64,000 bases of DNA. Source: Enterovirga rhinocerotis (GTDB taxonomy: Bacteria; Pseudomonadota; Alphaproteobacteria; Rhizobiales; Beijerinckiaceae). The position numbers were made by a program, and so were the translations under genes. The stretch is taken from positions 186,001 to 250,000 of the forward strand of contig NZ_SNZR01000013.1 of assembly GCF_004363955.1 (NCBI RefSeq). Direction: 5' to 3'. Below the pieces are notes generated by a model that was not told where the DNA came from, did not search any database, and saw nothing but the letters and a program-made list of their open reading frames with translations. Of this stretch, positions 27,008-35,018 are shown one piece after another (position 1 is the first letter of the stretch; every line of letters begins with the position of its first letter).

Positions 27008-28120
27008 ATGCGTCTGACCCTCAGCCTGTCCGAGCCCCACGAGCGCACGAGCGTCGAGCGCGCCATCGCCGAAATGCGGATGGGCCGCCCCGTCCTGCTC
27101 GACGGGCAGGAACGCGGGAGCATTCTCGTCCAGGGCCTCGAGGATCTGACGCCCGAGCGCGCCGCCGAGCTCGACGTCATCGCGGCGGGCGCGGCCCGGC
27201 TCGTGCTGCCGGCCGCCCGGCTGCGCCGCCTCGGTCTCCAGCGCGAGGGTAACGGCGCGGTCGCCCTGCCCTCCGTCGACCCTGCCCGCATCGCGACGCT
27301 CGCCTTCGAGATCGATGCGCGCGTCGATGCGCCGGTCCATGCGACCGAGGCGCTCGACGAGGACGCGCTCGAACTCGCGCGGCTCGCCCTCTCTCTCCCG
27401 GCCATCGTCGTGATCCCGCTCGGGCCGTCCGTCGCGGCGGATGCGTCGGTCCTGCGGGTCGCCGCCTCGGCGGTGCACGGCTACCGCGCGGACCGCGTGC
27501 GCGATCTCGTCATGGTGGCGCGCTCGCCGGTCCCGCTCGCCGATGCGCACGAGACGGAGTTCGTGGTCTTCCGCGGGGGCGAGGGGCTCCGGGACCAGGT
27601 CGCGATCATCGTCGGCAAGCCCGACCCGGCCGAGCCGGTCATCATCCGCCTCCATTCGGCGTGCCTCACGGGGGATCTGTTCGGCTCGCTCAAATGCGAT
27701 TGCGGCGACCAGCTCCGCACGAGCGTCCGCTACATGGCCGAGCAGGGTGGCGGCGTGCTGCTCTATCTCGACCAGGAGGGGCGCGGGAACGGCATCGCCA
27801 ACAAGATCCGCGCCTACAAGCTCCAGGCCCAGGGCTACGACACCTACGACGCCGACGAGATGCTCGGCTTCGGCCCGGATCAGCGCCGCTTCGACTTCGC
27901 CGCGCGGATGCTGGAGCAACTCGGGATCCGGCGCGTCCGGCTCATCACCAACAACCCGGACAAGATCGAGGCCCTCGCGAAGTCCGGCATCCAGGTGGTC
28001 TCGCACGAGCGCGTCTTCGGCCGCACGACGGCCGAGAACACGCGCTACCTCACCTCGAAGCGCGACCGCTTCGGCCACCTGATCGAACTCGCCGGCGAGC
28101 GCCCGCGCAAGGACGGCTGA
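27008..28120 (+). CDS. ribA: GTP cyclohydrolase II, with N-terminal extension
   Basis: A 370-residue protein. The catalytic half, residues about 170-370, has the zinc site in LHSACLTGDLFGSLKCDCG, the catalytic segment DQEGRGNGIANKIRAYKLQ and TNNPDKIEAL. It converts GTP to the pyrimidine precursor of riboflavin. Residues 1 to about 165 resemble a degenerate partner domain, occupying the position of RibB in RibBA fusions but lacking clear DHBP synthase motifs; this extended form is common in alphaproteobacteria. No other rib genes are nearby. Confidence 0.9.
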   Translation: MRLTLSLSEPHERTSVERAIAEMRMGRPVLLDGQERGSILVQGLEDLTPERAAELDVIAAGAARLVLPAARLRRLGLQREGNGAVALPSVDPARIATLAFEIDARVDAPVHATEALDEDALELARLALSLPAIVVIPLGPSVAADASVLRVAASAVHGYRADRVRDLVMVARSPVPLADAHETEFVVFRGGEGLRDQVAIIVGKPDPAEPVIIRLHSACLTGDLFGSLKCDCGDQLRTSVRYMAEQGGGVLLYLDQEGRGNGIANKIRAYKLQAQGYDTYDADEMLGFGPDQRRFDFAARMLEQLGIRRVRLITNNPDKIEALAKSGIQVVSHERVFGRTTAENTRYLTSKRDRFGHLIELAGERPRKDG

Positions 28121-28129
28121 GGACGACCC

Positions 28130-28885
28130 TCAGCGTGGCGGCGGCGCGTCCGGAGGCACTTCGGGGCCGCGCCCCCGTTCCGGTTCCACCTGGCCGCGGC
28201 GCTGGAGCAGCAATGCTATGTACCAGCACAGGCAGGCCCAGGCCGCCCCGACGCACCAGCCGGCCAGCACGTCGCTCGGCCAATGGACGCCGAGATAGAG
28301 GCGCGAGAGGCCGATCGCGAGCGTCAGGATCACGGCGAGGGCGAGGAAGAACAGCTTGACCGGCAGCGAGGCGTGAATGCGCGCGAGAAGCGCGCCGATC
28401 GTGAGGTAGGTCACGGCCGAGAGCATCGCGTGGCTCGACGGGAAACTCGCCGTGTAGACCTGCATGCCGTGCGGCACGATGTCGGGCCGGGGCCGGTCGA
28501 AGCCCATCTTCAGCAGGGTCGAGATCAGCGTCCCGCCGCCGATGGCGGCCAGGACGAAGAGCGCCGCATGCCGGCGCCCCGTGAGCGCGAGGTAGATGAC
28601 GGTCGAGAGCGTGATCAGGACCAGGATCGTGTTGCCGCCGAGTCCCGTCAGGTCCCGCGCCGCCTCCCGCACCCAGCCCGGCCCGATCGGCGTCGCCGGA
28701 TCGGCCGCCGTCCGGAAGGCGAGGAGGATCGCGCGGTCGAGCGTCATCGTGTGGCCGTCGACGACCTGGCCGGCGATCGCGACGAAGGACCAGCCGAAGA
28801 GGCCGATCAGGGCGAAGGACAGGAGAGGCACCGCCTCGTTCAGGCGCAGGCGGCCCGTCACGTCACGGGCGAAGGCGACCGGCAT
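28130..28885 (-). CDS. PAP2 family membrane phosphatase
   Basis: A 251-residue protein with five to six transmembrane helices. The three phosphatase motifs are present: KMGFDRPRP, SFPSSHAM and SRLYLGVHWPSDVLAG, the last supplying the nucleophilic His. Family members dephosphorylate undecaprenyl pyrophosphate, phosphatidate or related lipids on the periplasmic face. The C-terminal tail is Arg/Pro-rich and cytoplasmic. It converges with ribA with only nine bases between stops. Confidence 0.9.
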   Translation of the reverse strand: MPVAFARDVTGRLRLNEAVPLLSFALIGLFGWSFVAIAGQVVDGHTMTLDRAILLAFRTAADPATPIGPGWVREAARDLTGLGGNTILVLITLSTVIYLALTGRRHAALFVLAAIGGGTLISTLLKMGFDRPRPDIVPHGMQVYTASFPSSHAMLSAVTYLTIGALLARIHASLPVKLFFLALAVILTLAIGLSRLYLGVHWPSDVLAGWCVGAAWACLCWYIALLLQRRGQVEPERGRGPEVPPDAPPPR

Positions 28886-28909
28886 ATGTCCTCCGTCGAC
28901 GCGCCCACG

Positions 28910-29998
28910 TCAGCCGCGCTGCGAATAGATGAAATAATCGAACGGGAATTCCCCGATCCGGAACCATTGCAGCTCCTTTTCGCGGAAGGCGTTCCAGTGA
29001 TCGTGCATCGCCTTGAATTTCGGGTTCTTGGCGGCGATCTCGGCGTAGAGCTTCTGGGCCTCGCGATAGGCCGCCTCCATCACCTCGCGCGGGAAGGGCT
29101 TCAGCACCGCGCCCTGGGCCACGACCCGGCGCAGGGCGTCGGGGTTCTCGGCGTCGTATTTCGACAGGCACCAGAGATTGGCCTCCGCGCAGGCCGCTTC
29201 CAGCACGTTGCGATAGGCGTCGGGAAGCGCGGCGAGCTTGTCCTTGTTGGCGTAGAGCGAGAGCCCCGCCGTCCCCTCCCAGAAGCCCGGATAATAGTAG
29301 TACTTGGCGACCTTCATGAAGCCGAGCTTCTCGTCGTCGTAGGGCCCGGCCCATTCGACGGCGTCGAGTGCGCCGCGCTCCAGCGCCGGATAGATGTCGC
29401 CGCCGGCGAGCACCTGCGGCACGACGCCGAGCCGGGCGAGGATCTGCCCTCCCATCCCGGCGATCCGGAACTTCAGCCCCTTCAGGTCCTCGACCGAGTT
29501 GATCTCGCGCTTGAACCAGCCGCCCATCTGGGCGCCGGTATTGCCGGCGGGGAAGTTGACCACGTTGTAGTCGGCGAGGAAGGCACGGACCATCTGGAGC
29601 CCGCCGGCATGGAGCATCCAGGCATTGTGGTGGCGCGAATTGAGGCCGAACGGCACGGAGGCCTCGAACATGAAGGTCGGGTCCTTGCCGATATAGAAGC
29701 TCGACAGGGTGTAGCCGCACTCCACGGTGCTGTTGCCGACCGCGTCGAGGACCTGGAGCCCGCCGACGATCTCGCCGGCGGCGAAGACCTGGATCTGAAA
29801 CCGGTTGTCGGTCGCCGCGGCGACGCGCTTGGCGATATAGGCGCCGGCTCCGTAGAGCGTGTCGAGGCTCTTCGGATAGCTCGATGCCATCCGCCATTTC
29901 ACCTCGGGTGCCGCCTGGGCGAGGGCCGGGGTCGGAAAGGCGGCGGCGGTTCCCACCGCGCCGAGGCCCGCACCCGTCAGCAGCGAACGCCGATCCAT
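28910..29998 (-). CDS. TRAP transporter solute-binding protein, DctP/TakP type
   Basis: A 362-residue periplasmic binding protein. The N-terminus MDRRSLLTGAGLGAVGTAAA carries twin arginines followed by a hydrophobic stretch, consistent with Tat export. Downstream WRMASSYPKSLDTLYGAGAY and DAVEWAGPYDDEKLGFMKVA resemble the TakP group that binds 2-oxo acids or monocarboxylates. No DctQ or DctM membrane genes are adjacent, so it is an orphan here. The gene is separated from ptsN by 114 bases. Confidence 0.88.
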   Translation of the reverse strand: MDRRSLLTGAGLGAVGTAAAFPTPALAQAAPEVKWRMASSYPKSLDTLYGAGAYIAKRVAAATDNRFQIQVFAAGEIVGGLQVLDAVGNSTVECGYTLSSFYIGKDPTFMFEASVPFGLNSRHHNAWMLHAGGLQMVRAFLADYNVVNFPAGNTGAQMGGWFKREINSVEDLKGLKFRIAGMGGQILARLGVVPQVLAGGDIYPALERGALDAVEWAGPYDDEKLGFMKVAKYYYYPGFWEGTAGLSLYANKDKLAALPDAYRNVLEAACAEANLWCLSKYDAENPDALRRVVAQGAVLKPFPREVMEAAYREAQKLYAEIAAKNPKFKAMHDHWNAFREKELQWFRIGEFPFDYFIYSQRG

Positions 29999-30112
29999 CT
30001 CGATCCTCCCGATATCATTGCCGCCTGTTTAGCCGCTTATCGGAGCCGGCGGAACGACCCACCGGACCGGATCGGCCGAGATCGACGGGATCGGGAGACG
30101 AGACGGGCGGCG

Positions 30113-30577
30113 TCAGGCCGCCCGGGGCGCCTGTTCCTGGGTCAGCACGGCATAGAGCGCGCTCGCATCGCGCGCGGCACGGATGCGTTCATGGATGCCG
30201 GGCTCGCGCAGCATGCGCGCGATTCGGGCCAGGGCCTTGAGATGATCGGCGCCCGCGCCCTCGGGCGCGAGCAGCAGGAAGAGCATGTCGACGGGCTCGC
30301 CGTCGATCGCCTCGAAATCGATCGGGCGTTCGAGCCGTGCGAACAGGCCGAACAGCCGATCGAGCTTCGGCAGCTTCCCGTGCGGGATGGCGATTCCCTC
30401 GCCGATCCCGGTGGAGCCGAGACGCTCCCGCTGGAGGAGCGTGTCGAAGATCTCCCTCTCGTCACGGCCGACCAGGCGTGACGCCTGGGAGGCCAGATCG
30501 TGGAGCGCCTGCTTCTTCGAGGCGGACTTGAGCGCCGGGGCAATCGCCTCGGGCGACAGAAAGTCGAGCTGTCCCAT
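30113..30577 (-). CDS. ptsN: PTS IIA-like nitrogen regulatory protein PtsN
   Basis: A 154-residue EIIA-Ntr protein. The phosphorylated His is in GEGIAIPHGKLPKLD, and HLKALARIARMLREPGIHER is the usual C-terminal helix region. PtsN is the end receiver of the nitrogen PTS phosphorelay and controls potassium uptake and stress responses by protein contacts. The ATG chosen gives standard length. It follows hpf by 73 bases, the usual hpf-ptsN order. A perfect 8-bp hairpin (30104-30124) overlaps the stop codon but lacks a T run, so it is not a clear terminator. Confidence 0.93.
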   Translation of the reverse strand: MGQLDFLSPEAIAPALKSASKKQALHDLASQASRLVGRDEREIFDTLLQRERLGSTGIGEGIAIPHGKLPKLDRLFGLFARLERPIDFEAIDGEPVDMLFLLLAPEGAGADHLKALARIARMLREPGIHERIRAARDASALYAVLTQEQAPRAA

Positions 30578-30650
30578 GGGTTTCTGTGCGGATCCCGTTC
30601 CGAGGCGCGCCTCGACGGAGCTCGTAGCAAGCTCCCGGCCAATCGGCTTA

Positions 30651-31235
30651 TCAACTATCCGTGGCTGGCGGGTCGACCCACCCGATCGAGCCATCGGTGC
30701 GGCGATATACGACGTTCATGCGCCCATTGCCAGCGTGCCGGAAAACGACGACCGGAACGCCCGACAGATCGAGCTCCATGACCGCCTCGCTGACGGAGAG
30801 CCGGTCGATGGGCCGCGTCGTCTCGGCGATGACGATGGGGTGATACTCGGGCGTATCGTCCAGCTCGTCCTCTTCGGGCGGCGCGGCGAAGATCGAATAG
30901 GCGCTCTCGACAGCGGCGGCGCGTGGGCCGTTCTCGCTGCCCAGCCGGTCCTTGATTCGCCGCTTGTGGCGGCGCAGCCGCTTCTCGATCCGCAGGGCCG
31001 ACTGATCGAAGCTGGCATAGGCGTCATTGGCGAGACCGGCCGATTCCAGCCGCATGCCCGTTCCGAGATTGACCACGCAATCGGTCCGGAAACCGGATCC
31101 GTCGCGGGATACGACGACATGTCCCGACCCGCGGCCATCGGCATATTTCGCGAGGGCGGCGGTGACGCGCGTCTCCACCTGGGTACGAAGGCTCTCCCCG
31201 ATATCGAGGTTCTTGCCGGACACCCTGATCGTCAT
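30651..31235 (-). CDS. hpf: Ribosome hibernation-promoting factor, long form (HPF/RaiA)
   Basis: A 194-residue protein. Residues 1 to about 100 are the ribosome-binding domain (MTIRVSGKNLDIGESLRTQV, then basic RIEKRLRRHKRRIKDRL). A linker follows, and the C-terminal dimerisation domain starts near residue 135 (HPIVIAETTRPIDRLSVSEA, VFRHAGNGRMNVVYRRTDGS). Long HPF dimerises 70S ribosomes into inactive 100S particles in stationary phase. It precedes ptsN. In many alphaproteobacteria rpoN lies upstream; here a methyltransferase gene does. Confidence 0.93.
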   Translation of the reverse strand: MTIRVSGKNLDIGESLRTQVETRVTAALAKYADGRGSGHVVVSRDGSGFRTDCVVNLGTGMRLESAGLANDAYASFDQSALRIEKRLRRHKRRIKDRLGSENGPRAAAVESAYSIFAAPPEEDELDDTPEYHPIVIAETTRPIDRLSVSEAVMELDLSGVPVVVFRHAGNGRMNVVYRRTDGSIGWVDPPATDS

Positions 31236-31306
31236 GGTGCTTCCACCTCATTGTCTCGACGCGGAATCCGCGTCGAGGACTAACCTGGGTCCGCCGCCTC
31301 CCGTCG

Positions 31307-32146
31307 TCAATTCCGCGACGGCCGGATGACGGTTCCGCACGCCGCATGGAGGGCGATGCCCGAGGCCGTGGCGAGGTTCAGCGAATCGAAGCCCGGCGCC
31401 ATGTCGATCCTGACGCTGCGCAGGCGCGAGAGGAGGGACGGCGGCAGCCCCTCGCCCTCCGTGCCGACCAGGAGCGCGCGCCGCGCCGGCCAGGCGACGT
31501 CGTGCAGCGATTCCGGCCCGGCCGGGCTGAGCGCGAAGACCTCGAAGCCGTGGCCGGCGAGCGTTCCGACCATCTCGTCGGCGGAGCCGCCGCGCGAGAA
31601 GGGCACGGTGAGGGCGGCGCCGACCGAGACGCGGATCGCCTTCCGATAGAGCGGATCGCAGCTTTGCCCATCGAGCAGCACCGCCGCCGCGCCGAAGGCT
31701 GCGGCGTTGCGGAAGACCCCGCCGACATTGTCGTGATTGGCGATGCCGACGAGGCCGAGGACCAGGGCCGGCCCGGCCGGCAGAAGGGCCGCCGGCTCCG
31801 GATCGGTGCCGCGGCGGCCGAGGGCGAGCAGTCCGCGATGGATCGGAAAGCCCGCGATCGAATCCATCACCCGGCGGCTCGCGACATGGATCGGTAGTTG
31901 GATCGGCAGGTCGATCGCCCCGCGACGTTCGGCCTCGGCCCGAAGTTCGAGGGCGGTCGCCGCGCGGCCTTCCGCCGCGAGGATCGACAAGGGCCGGAAG
32001 CGCGAGTGGGCGGACAGGAGAAGCCGCAGCACGACCTCGCCTTCCGCGATGAACAGCCCGTCCCGGCCGATGAGATCACGCTCGCGGATGTGACGGTAGG
32101 GCTCGATCCGCGGATCCTCCGCATCGTCGATCGGAATGAGGTCCAC
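31307..32146 (-). CDS. SpoU/TrmH family RNA methyltransferase
   Basis: A 279-residue 2'-O-methyltransferase. The knotted SPOUT domain occupies about residues 115-279 with the three motifs: NHDNVGGVFRNAAAFG, ALLVGTEGEGLPP and DSLNLATASGIALH. An N-terminal substrate-binding domain is present (RDLIGRDGLFIAEGEVVLRL). It would methylate a ribose in tRNA or rRNA; the exact position is not deducible. The GTG start has AGGGA about seven bases upstream. It is 71 bases upstream of hpf on the same strand. Confidence 0.88.
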   Translation of the reverse strand: MDLIPIDDAEDPRIEPYRHIRERDLIGRDGLFIAEGEVVLRLLLSAHSRFRPLSILAAEGRAATALELRAEAERRGAIDLPIQLPIHVASRRVMDSIAGFPIHRGLLALGRRGTDPEPAALLPAGPALVLGLVGIANHDNVGGVFRNAAAFGAAAVLLDGQSCDPLYRKAIRVSVGAALTVPFSRGGSADEMVGTLAGHGFEVFALSPAGPESLHDVAWPARRALLVGTEGEGLPPSLLSRLRSVRIDMAPGFDSLNLATASGIALHAACGTVIRPSRN

Positions 32147-32300
32147 CTGCGATTCCCTGCCAACGTCCTCTGACGGACACGTCCCCGTCGTCTGCCCGTG
32201 GCAGAAAGCCCGGATCGGGAATGAGGTAGCATGGCGCATCCGAATCACCGACCGGAGGTGTCCGCGAGGTCGCCCGGGGTCGAGAACAGGAGGCGAGGCG

Positions 32301-32576
32301 ATGTCGAACCGACATCACGAGCGCGTGCAGGAGCGCGCCTACCATCTCTGGCGGGAGAGCGGGGGCGAACACGGCCGGGCTTTCGACCATTGGCTACAGG
32401 CGGAGGAGGAGATCCGGACGGATCGAGCCGAGGCCGCGGAAGCGGAGCCTGCGAAAGCCAAGGCCAAGTCGGCGAAGGCCCCGAAAAAGGCGGAGAAAGC
32501 CCCGGGCAAGGGAGCCAAGGCCGCCTCCAAGGAGGCTTCGAAATCCCGGCCGAAGCGACCGGCGAGCTCCGCGTGA
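32301..32576 (+). CDS. DUF2934 protein with lysine/alanine-rich tail
   Basis: A 91-residue protein. Residues 1-40 (HHERVQERAYHLWRESGGEH to WLQAEEEI) match DUF2934, a short helical domain frequent beside trehalose and glycogen genes in Rhizobiales. The remainder is a low-complexity tail of Ala, Lys and Pro repeats (AKAKSAKAPKKAEKAPG) like histone-H1-type DNA-binding tails. AGGAGG lies seven bases upstream of the ATG. Its stop overlaps the otsB start as GTGA, tying it to the trehalose operon. Function is unknown; nucleic-acid binding is inference from charge. Confidence 0.85.
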   Translation: MSNRHHERVQERAYHLWRESGGEHGRAFDHWLQAEEEIRTDRAEAAEAEPAKAKAKSAKAPKKAEKAPGKGAKAASKEASKSRPKRPASSA

Positions 32577-33328
32577 AGGGACCGCGGGATTTGGACGCCC
32601 CCTGGGCGCTGTTCCTCGATTTCGACGGAACGCTCGTCGACATCGCCGAACGACCGGATGCGGTCGTGGTCGAGGCCGGCCTGCCGGCCTCTCTTTCCGC
32701 GCTGTGGCAGCGGCTGGACGGTGCGCTCGCCATCGTCACCGGCCGGACGGTCGAGGTCGTGACGGGCTTCCTCGGCGATCCGGGCTTCGACGTCTGCGGC
32801 ATGCACGGCCTCGAACGGCGGGTGGGCGGGCGCCTGTCCCGCCCGGACGGGCTCGCCGATCTCGGCACGGACGTCGCAGCCCTGCGCAGCGCCTTCGCGG
32901 ATCGGCCCGGCGTGCTCGTCGAGGACAAGGGGGTCGGCGTCGCCCTGCATTGGCGGCTGGCGCCCGAGGCCGAGGCCGACGCCCTCGCGGCGATGGCCGC
33001 CCTCGCCGCCCGGCTCGGCGAGGGGTATCGCATCCAGGACGGCAAGGCCGTGCGCGAGATCGTCCCCGCCGCCTCCGGCAAGGGCGGCGCGATCCGCGCT
33101 CTGATGGAGCATCCGCCCTATCTCGGCCGGATCCCCGTCTTCGCCGGTGACGACCGGACCGACGAGAGCGGCTTCGAGGCGGTGAACGCGCTCGGCGGCA
33201 TCTCGATCAAGCTGGGCGACGGCCCCACCGCAGCGGCGCATCGATTGCCCTCCGCGCCTGCGTTCCGAGCCTGGCTGCACCGCTGGGCCGAGGGTGTGAC
33301 CGGCCCCTCCGACCTCCCTGCTTCGTGA
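32573..33328 (+). CDS. otsB: Trehalose-6-phosphate phosphatase
   Basis: A 251-residue HAD phosphatase. LFLDFDGTLVDIAERPDAVV near residues 13-32 holds the nucleophilic Asp and the acid/base Asp; FAGDDRTDESGFEAVNALGG is the magnesium-binding motif. It removes phosphate from trehalose-6-phosphate made by OtsA. The GTG start overlaps the DUF2934 stop. Family length is normal. It opens the eight-gene trehalose/alpha-glucan cluster, 91 bases before otsA. Confidence 0.93.
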   Translation: MKGPRDLDAPWALFLDFDGTLVDIAERPDAVVVEAGLPASLSALWQRLDGALAIVTGRTVEVVTGFLGDPGFDVCGMHGLERRVGGRLSRPDGLADLGTDVAALRSAFADRPGVLVEDKGVGVALHWRLAPEAEADALAAMAALAARLGEGYRIQDGKAVREIVPAASGKGGAIRALMEHPPYLGRIPVFAGDDRTDESGFEAVNALGGISIKLGDGPTAAAHRLPSAPAFRAWLHRWAEGVTGPSDLPAS

Positions 33329-33419
33329 CCGTTCGGCGGCAGACCCGCGGCAAAAGCGAGGAACCATCTCGTTCTGCCAAGGTTAAGCTCATGGTTCAAA
33401 GAATGGGGGCAGGCCGGGA

Positions 33420-35000
33420 ATGCAGCTCGGAACAGTGGATCGGGCACGAAACATGCGTGGGGAATTCGGGGTCTCAGCCATGACGTCGCTTCCCAAGACA
33501 ACGCTCTCCCGAGATACGTTTCCGGGCTTCCTCTCGCGACGATCCGTGTTCGGACCTGGCCCGTCCGGCGGCAATCAGCGCCTGATCGTGGTCTCGAACC
33601 GGGTTTCGGTTCCGCGCGCCGGTGCGAGCGCCGGCGGGCTTGCCGTCGCGCTCGAGGCGGCGCTTCAGTCGAGCGGCGGGATCTGGTTCGGCTGGTCGGG
33701 AGAGACGCGGACCGCGATCGACGCGGATTCGCTGCATACCCAGCAGGTCGGACCCGTCACCTTCGCGACCACCGATCTCACGCGCCGCGACGTCGAGGAT
33801 TATTACCTCGGCTATTCCAACCGGGCGCTCTGGCCGGTCTGTCACTACCGGCTGGACCTGTCGCGCTTCAACGAGCGCGAGACGCAGGCCTATTTCCGCG
33901 TCAACGACCTCTTCGCGCGCAAGCTCGCGGGCCTCGTCGGTCCGAGCGATCTCGTCTGGGTGCACGATTACCATCTCATTCCGCTCGGCGCCGCGCTCCG
34001 CGACCGCGGCCTGACGAACCGGATCGGCTTCTTCCTCCACATCCCGTGGCCGCCGCCGGAGGTGGTCAGCGCGCTTCCGGGCTATCGCCGCCTGCTTCAG
34101 GGCCTGGCGGCCTACGATGTGGTCGGGTTCCAGACGGAGCGCGACGTCGAGCATTTCGTCCGCTGCCTCGAGGAGGAGGGGCTCGGCACGTCGGAGGACG
34201 ACGGCACGGTCGTCGTGGGCGACCGGAGGATTGAGGTCGCGTCCTTCCCGATCGGGATCGATACCGAGGGCGTGGCCGAAATGGCCGACAAGTCCGTCGG
34301 GCTCTCCTCGACCCGCCGCATGTTGGCGAGCCTCGAAGGCAAGCGCCTCCTCATCGGGGTCGACCGGCTCGATTATTCGAAGGGGCTCCGCGAGCGGATC
34401 AGGTCCTACGTCGCCTATCTCGCCGCCCATCCCGAGGAGAAGGGGCGGGTCAGCTATCTCCAGATCACGCCGAAATCGCGCTCCGAGGTTCCGGAATATG
34501 CCGAGCTGGAGCGGGAGGTCGCGACGCAGGTCGGCGAGGCCAACGGCGCGTGCGGCGATTTCGATTGGACGCCGATCCGCTACCTGACCCAGAACGTGCC
34601 TCACGCCACGCTGATGGGCCTCTATCGGATGGCGGATGTCGGCCTCGTCACCCCGCTGCGCGACGGCATGAACCTCGTCGCCAAGGAATTCGTGGCCTCG
34701 CAGGATCCTCAGGATCCCGGGGTTCTGATCCTGTCCCGCTATGCGGGGGCGGCCTTCGAACTCGAAGGCGGCGCGCTCATCGTCAACCCCTACGATGCCG
34801 TCGGGACCGCCGAGGCCATCGACCGGGCCCTGCGCATGTCCAGGGGCGAGCGGCGCGAACGGTGGGAGACGATGATGGATGTGCTGCGCACGCACACCGT
34901 CAACGCCTGGTGGCAGAACTTCCTCGCAGCGCTCAGCCCGGCGGAGGATGAACGGAGCGCTCCCTCCTCCTCCGGCGGTGCCTTCGGCGCGACCGCCTGA
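33420..35000 (+). CDS. otsA: Trehalose-6-phosphate synthase
   Basis: A 526-residue GT20 glycosyltransferase. Core starts near residue 53 with RLIVVSNRVSVP and continues with LVWVHDYHLIPLG, GFFLHIPWPPPEV, the donor-site Arg/Lys in GVDRLDYSKGLRERI, and PLRDGMNLVAKEFVAS. It joins UDP-glucose (or another NDP-glucose) to glucose-6-phosphate. ATGs at 33420, 33453 and 33480 are all possible; the N-terminal 20-50 residues are not conserved, so the start is uncertain. The C-terminus has a Ser-rich tail. Together with otsB this is the stress-induced de novo trehalose route. Confidence 0.92.
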   Translation: MQLGTVDRARNMRGEFGVSAMTSLPKTTLSRDTFPGFLSRRSVFGPGPSGGNQRLIVVSNRVSVPRAGASAGGLAVALEAALQSSGGIWFGWSGETRTAIDADSLHTQQVGPVTFATTDLTRRDVEDYYLGYSNRALWPVCHYRLDLSRFNERETQAYFRVNDLFARKLAGLVGPSDLVWVHDYHLIPLGAALRDRGLTNRIGFFLHIPWPPPEVVSALPGYRRLLQGLAAYDVVGFQTERDVEHFVRCLEEEGLGTSEDDGTVVVGDRRIEVASFPIGIDTEGVAEMADKSVGLSSTRRMLASLEGKRLLIGVDRLDYSKGLRERIRSYVAYLAAHPEEKGRVSYLQITPKSRSEVPEYAELEREVATQVGEANGACGDFDWTPIRYLTQNVPHATLMGLYRMADVGLVTPLRDGMNLVAKEFVASQDPQDPGVLILSRYAGAAFELEGGALIVNPYDAVGTAEAIDRALRMSRGERRERWETMMDVLRTHTVNAWWQNFLAALSPAEDERSAPSSSGGAFGATA

Positions 35001-35018
35001 CGGCTTCGCGGGATCGCC

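Noticed and set aside
30104-30124. Intrinsic terminator after ptsN
   Set aside because: The 8-bp hairpin is perfect but overlaps the stop codon and is not followed by T residues on the minus strand.
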